A DNA stretch of 64,000 nt from Bacteroidota bacterium (lineage in GTDB: Bacteria > Bacteroidota > Bacteroidia > J057 > JADKCL01). The stretch is taken from positions 1 through 64,000 of the forward strand of contig JADKCL010000006.1 of assembly GCA_016718825.1 (NCBI GenBank), written 5' to 3'. Positions 61,566 through 64,000 of the stretch are shown here, in pieces; position 1 is the first letter of the stretch, and each line of letters starts with the position of its first letter. Position numbers and translations under genes: made by a program. A model generated the notes under the pieces. The model was not told the origin of the DNA. It made no database searches and saw nothing but the letters and a program-made list of their open reading frames with translations.

Positions 61566-64000
61566 TTGGATGCGGATTTTGCGTTGGACATATAATAAAC
61601 CACGGGCACAATGAAGATATTGAGGAGGGTGGAGGTGAGGAGCCCGCCCAGAATGACCTTGGCCATTGGACTTTGAATCTCGTTGCCAGGAAGGTCGCCT
61701 GCGATGGCAAGCGGAATCAGCGCCAACCCGGCCGTGAGTGCCGTCATGAGAATCGGACTCAACCGGTCCTTCGAACCTTGAATGATGGTCTCATACAAGC
61801 CGAGACCCTCCGCACTGAGCGTTTTGTAATGCGAGACAAGCAGGATGCCGTTGCGCGTCGCCACGCCAAAAAGCGTGATGAACCCGATGATCGCGGGGAT
61901 GCTCATGATGCCGGAAGTCAGGTAGATGCTGAATACCCCGCCGATCAGGGCGAGCGGCAGGTTGATCAAGATGATCGAAGCCGTTTTGACTTCCTTGAAT
62001 TCCTGAAACAGCAGGAGGAAGATGATCAGCAACGACAGCAAGGAGGTGAAAAGCAAGGTCTTCGAGGCTTCCGCCTCCGCCTCGAATTGGCCTCCGTACT
62101 CAATATGGTACCCTTCGGGCAACGCAATCTTTTCATTGACGATCTTTTGAATCTCTTCCACCACGCTTTTTTGGTCCCGTCCAGCGACGTTGGCGGAGAC
62201 AACCGTTTTGCGTTGAACTTTTTCACGGTTGATGGTATTCGGCCCCGTGGTGCTCACCACGTCTGCGACAGCATAAAGCGGTATCTTTTGACCATCGTGG
62301 GTATCGATCATCGCGTTGCGGATGTTTTCGATTTTGCCTTTGTTGGCGTCGTCAAATCGCAGCATCAAGTCAAAGGTTTTGTTGCCCTCATAAATTTCGG
62401 AGACCTTTTCCCCGGCAAAGGCGACATCCACAAATTCCTTGAATTGCCCGATGGTAATGCCATAATGATTGAGCAGTGCGCGCTTTGCCCTGATCTGAAC
62501 CTGAGGAATTTCCACCTGCTGTTCGACGCTGAGGTCCACGAGCCCTTCGATACCTTGAATTTGGTCTTTGATCTCGTTGGATAGCGTAAACAGGCGGTTC
62601 AAATCCGTGCCGAAAATCTTCACCGCAATATTGGCGCGCGTTCCGGAGAGCATGTGGTCGATGCGGTGCCCGATGGGCTGCCCGATCGTAATGTTGGCGC
62701 CCGATACACCCGCAAGCTTTTCCCGTAGCTCCGTCATAAATTCCTCGCGGCTCCGGTCTGTCAATACGAAAGGCGCATCGATTTCCGCTGCATTCACCCC
62801 TTGCGCATGTTCGTCAAGTTCGGCCCGGCCGGTACGTCTTGTGGTGATCTTGATTTCCGGGATGGAGAGCAATGCCATTTCGACGCGTGTCCCGATTTTG
62901 TTGCTTTCTTCGAGGGAAATGCCCGGAAGGCTTACGGCACTGATCACGAGCGAACCTTCGTTAAATTCTGGCAAGAAGCTTCTGCCGAGTTGCGTCGCGA
63001 GTGCAAGCGCAACCGCGAGCAGCAAGGAAGAGGTTCCGATGACGGTCTTGCGGTAACGCATCACGAAGATGAGCAGCAAGGAATAGCCGCGTTGCAACCG
63101 CGCGACGAGCCAGGTTTCCTTGTGTTGGCGTTGCAGCATCTTTTCATTCGTGAGCAGGTAGCTTCCCAAAACGGGTGTCAGGGTGATCGATACAATCAGC
63201 GATGCAAACAGCGAGACAATGAAGGCGATCCCCAATGGCGCAAGCAACTTCCCTTCCATGCCGGACAGGAAAAAAAGCGGCACAAAGGCGACGATGATGA
63301 TGAAGGTCGCATTGATGATGGAGGTCCGGATTTCGACGGAGGCATCAAAGATTACTTTGAGTTTGTCCCGCCGCTCCCCGACGGGTTTGAGGGCATCTTC
63401 CTTGAGCCTTCGAAATACGTTTTCGACATCGATGATCGCATCGTCGACCAAGGCCCCGATCGCAATGGCCATTCCGCCAAGGCTCATGGTATTGATCGTG
63501 AAGCCGAGCCACTTGAGGGTGAGAATGGCTACGATCAAGGAAATCGGAATGGCCAGCAATGAAATAAGTGTAGCCCGCCAATTCATCAGAAACAGCAGGA
63601 GGATGATGACCACAAAAATGCTGCCTTCCAACAGGGTTTTTTTGATGTTGCCGATGGAGGCGTTGATGAAGTCGGCTTGTCTGAAAATTTTGGTGTTAAT
63701 CTCGACGTCTTTGGGCAAGGTCGCTTGCAATTCGGTGATGGCGTCGTCGATTGTGGCGGTGAGGGCGAGTGTATTGGTAGCGGGCTGCTTCATTACGGTC
63801 AAAATGACGGCAGGCTTTCCTTTGAGGGAGCCGTCCCCGATTTTGGGGGATGCGCCAATTTTGACCTCGGCCACATCCTCGATTCTGACCGGTTTCCCGT
63901 CGACCATCTTGACAAAGGCACTCCCGATTTCGTTGACTTCGCTCGTCCTGCCGATTCCCTTGACGATGTATTCATTGGAATATTCATTCATGAATCCGCC
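61562..64000 (-). CDS. CusA/CzcA-family heavy-metal RND efflux pump (partial, 5' end outside)
   Basis: About 812 C-terminal residues are present and the frame runs off the window edge. The central loop GKPVRIEDVAEVKIG leads to transmembrane helices with SLGGMAIAIGALVDDAIIDV and ENVFRRL, the RND proton-relay region, then FVPLFFLSGMEGKLLAPLGI. The second periplasmic half has GQPIGHRIDHMLSGTRANIA and VKIFGTDL. The last helices contain FITLFGVATRNGILLVSHY. The HME-RND subfamily exports Cu+, Zn2+, Co2+ or Cd2+. The ion cannot be told from this part. It forms an operon with the TolC-like gene. Confidence 0.93.
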   Translation of the reverse strand, partial: GGFMNEYSNEYIVKGIGRTSEVNEIGSAFVKMVDGKPVRIEDVAEVKIGASPKIGDGSLKGKPAVILTVMKQPATNTLALTATIDDAITELQATLPKDVEINTKIFRQADFINASIGNIKKTLLEGSIFVVIILLLFLMNWRATLISLLAIPISLIVAILTLKWLGFTINTMSLGGMAIAIGALVDDAIIDVENVFRRLKEDALKPVGERRDKLKVIFDASVEIRTSIINATFIIIVAFVPLFFLSGMEGKLLAPLGIAFIVSLFASLIVSITLTPVLGSYLLTNEKMLQRQHKETWLVARLQRGYSLLLIFVMRYRKTVIGTSSLLLAVALALATQLGRSFLPEFNEGSLVISAVSLPGISLEESNKIGTRVEMALLSIPEIKITTRRTGRAELDEHAQGVNAAEIDAPFVLTDRSREEFMTELREKLAGVSGANITIGQPIGHRIDHMLSGTRANIAVKIFGTDLNRLFTLSNEIKDQIQGIEGLVDLSVEQQVEIPQVQIRAKRALLNHYGITIGQFKEFVDVAFAGEKVSEIYEGNKTFDLMLRFDDANKGKIENIRNAMIDTHDGQKIPLYAVADVVSTTGPNTINREKVQRKTVVSANVAGRDQKSVVEEIQKIVNEKIALPEGYHIEYGGQFEAEAEASKTLLFTSLLSLLIIFLLLFQEFKEVKTASIILINLPLALIGGVFSIYLTSGIMSIPAIIGFITLFGVATRNGILLVSHYKTLSAEGLGLYETIIQGSKDRLSPILMTALTAGLALIPLAIAGDLPGNEIQSPMAKVILGGLLTSTLLNIFIVPVVYYMSNAKSASK

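Overview
The window looks like a chromosome segment of a free-living member of the Bacteroidota, probably near the Saprospiria. Four proteins or fragments carry type IX secretion (T9SS) C-terminal sorting domains. Three lipoproteins are seven-repeat 'two-component regulator propeller' proteins, there are many small lipoproteins, and few genes have a clear Shine-Dalgarno sequence. No rRNA, tRNA or CRISPR array was seen. Most genes lie on the minus strand.

Region by region. (1) 1-4.8 kb is a decayed accessory zone: an LRR gene with an in-frame stop, a barstar-type immunity gene, an unknown 226-aa gene, a frameshifted small immunity-like gene, three dead tails of a HEAT-like protein whose intact relative lies at 16.2 kb, a 49-bp repeat, a short palindrome found twice in the same setting, and two imperfect inverted repeats resembling integron attC sites. 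(2) 4.8-18.8 kb holds an unusual NRAMP-like transporter, a GH92 alpha-mannosidase broken by two frameshifts, an orphan TRAP-type solute-binding protein, T9SS-exported proteins and a propeller lipoprotein. (3) 18.8-24.5 kb is a run of short minus-strand genes: NADAR, an Imm51-type immunity gene, a RibD-C-like reductase and several unknowns. (4) 24.6-35 kb holds a PKD/T9SS protein, PPK2, two more propeller lipoproteins, a small MscS channel with a DUF2490 protein, and fragments of a tyrosine recombinase and a HxlR regulator. (5) 35.1-35.9 kb encodes a protein that reads as a bacterial gasdermin once one base is restored. It has no protease partner nearby. (6) 36.7-47.2 kb is a compact sulfur-oxidation and sulfide-detoxification locus: OprD-like porin, DsrE-like protein, Tat-exported SoxB-like hydrolase, TsdA-like dihaem cytochrome c, split YeeE/YedE transporter, UspA, rhodanese, persulfide dioxygenase-rhodanese fusion and TauE/SafE exporter. 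It has candidate Crp/Fnr-like operators. (7) 47.3-53.5 kb holds a T9SS fragment, a DUF5661-like protein, a DJ-1/PfpI protein, an AsmA-like protein and an IS256-family element. (8) 53.5-60 kb is a type I restriction locus: hsdR, a MITE-like element, hsdM, a wrecked hsdS, and a GIY-YIG-like protein. (9) 60.4-64 kb is the end of a heavy-metal RND efflux operon (TolC-like plus CusA/CzcA, cut by the window edge).

The porin, SoxB, cytochrome, YeeE, rhodanese and persulfide dioxygenase genes form a plausible pathway for taking up and oxidising reduced sulfur, and TauE/SafE would export the sulfite formed. The gasdermin, type I RM remains, GIY-YIG protein and immunity-gene array are defence or conflict functions, and many of them are damaged.

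Caution: at least eight reading-frame breaks are single-base indels, mostly in short homopolymers (gasdermin, hsdR, transposase, Imm51, GH92 and others). Part of the apparent gene decay may therefore be residual sequencing error. The HEAT-like tails, hsdS specificity domains, integrase and HxlR fragments are too damaged for that explanation.
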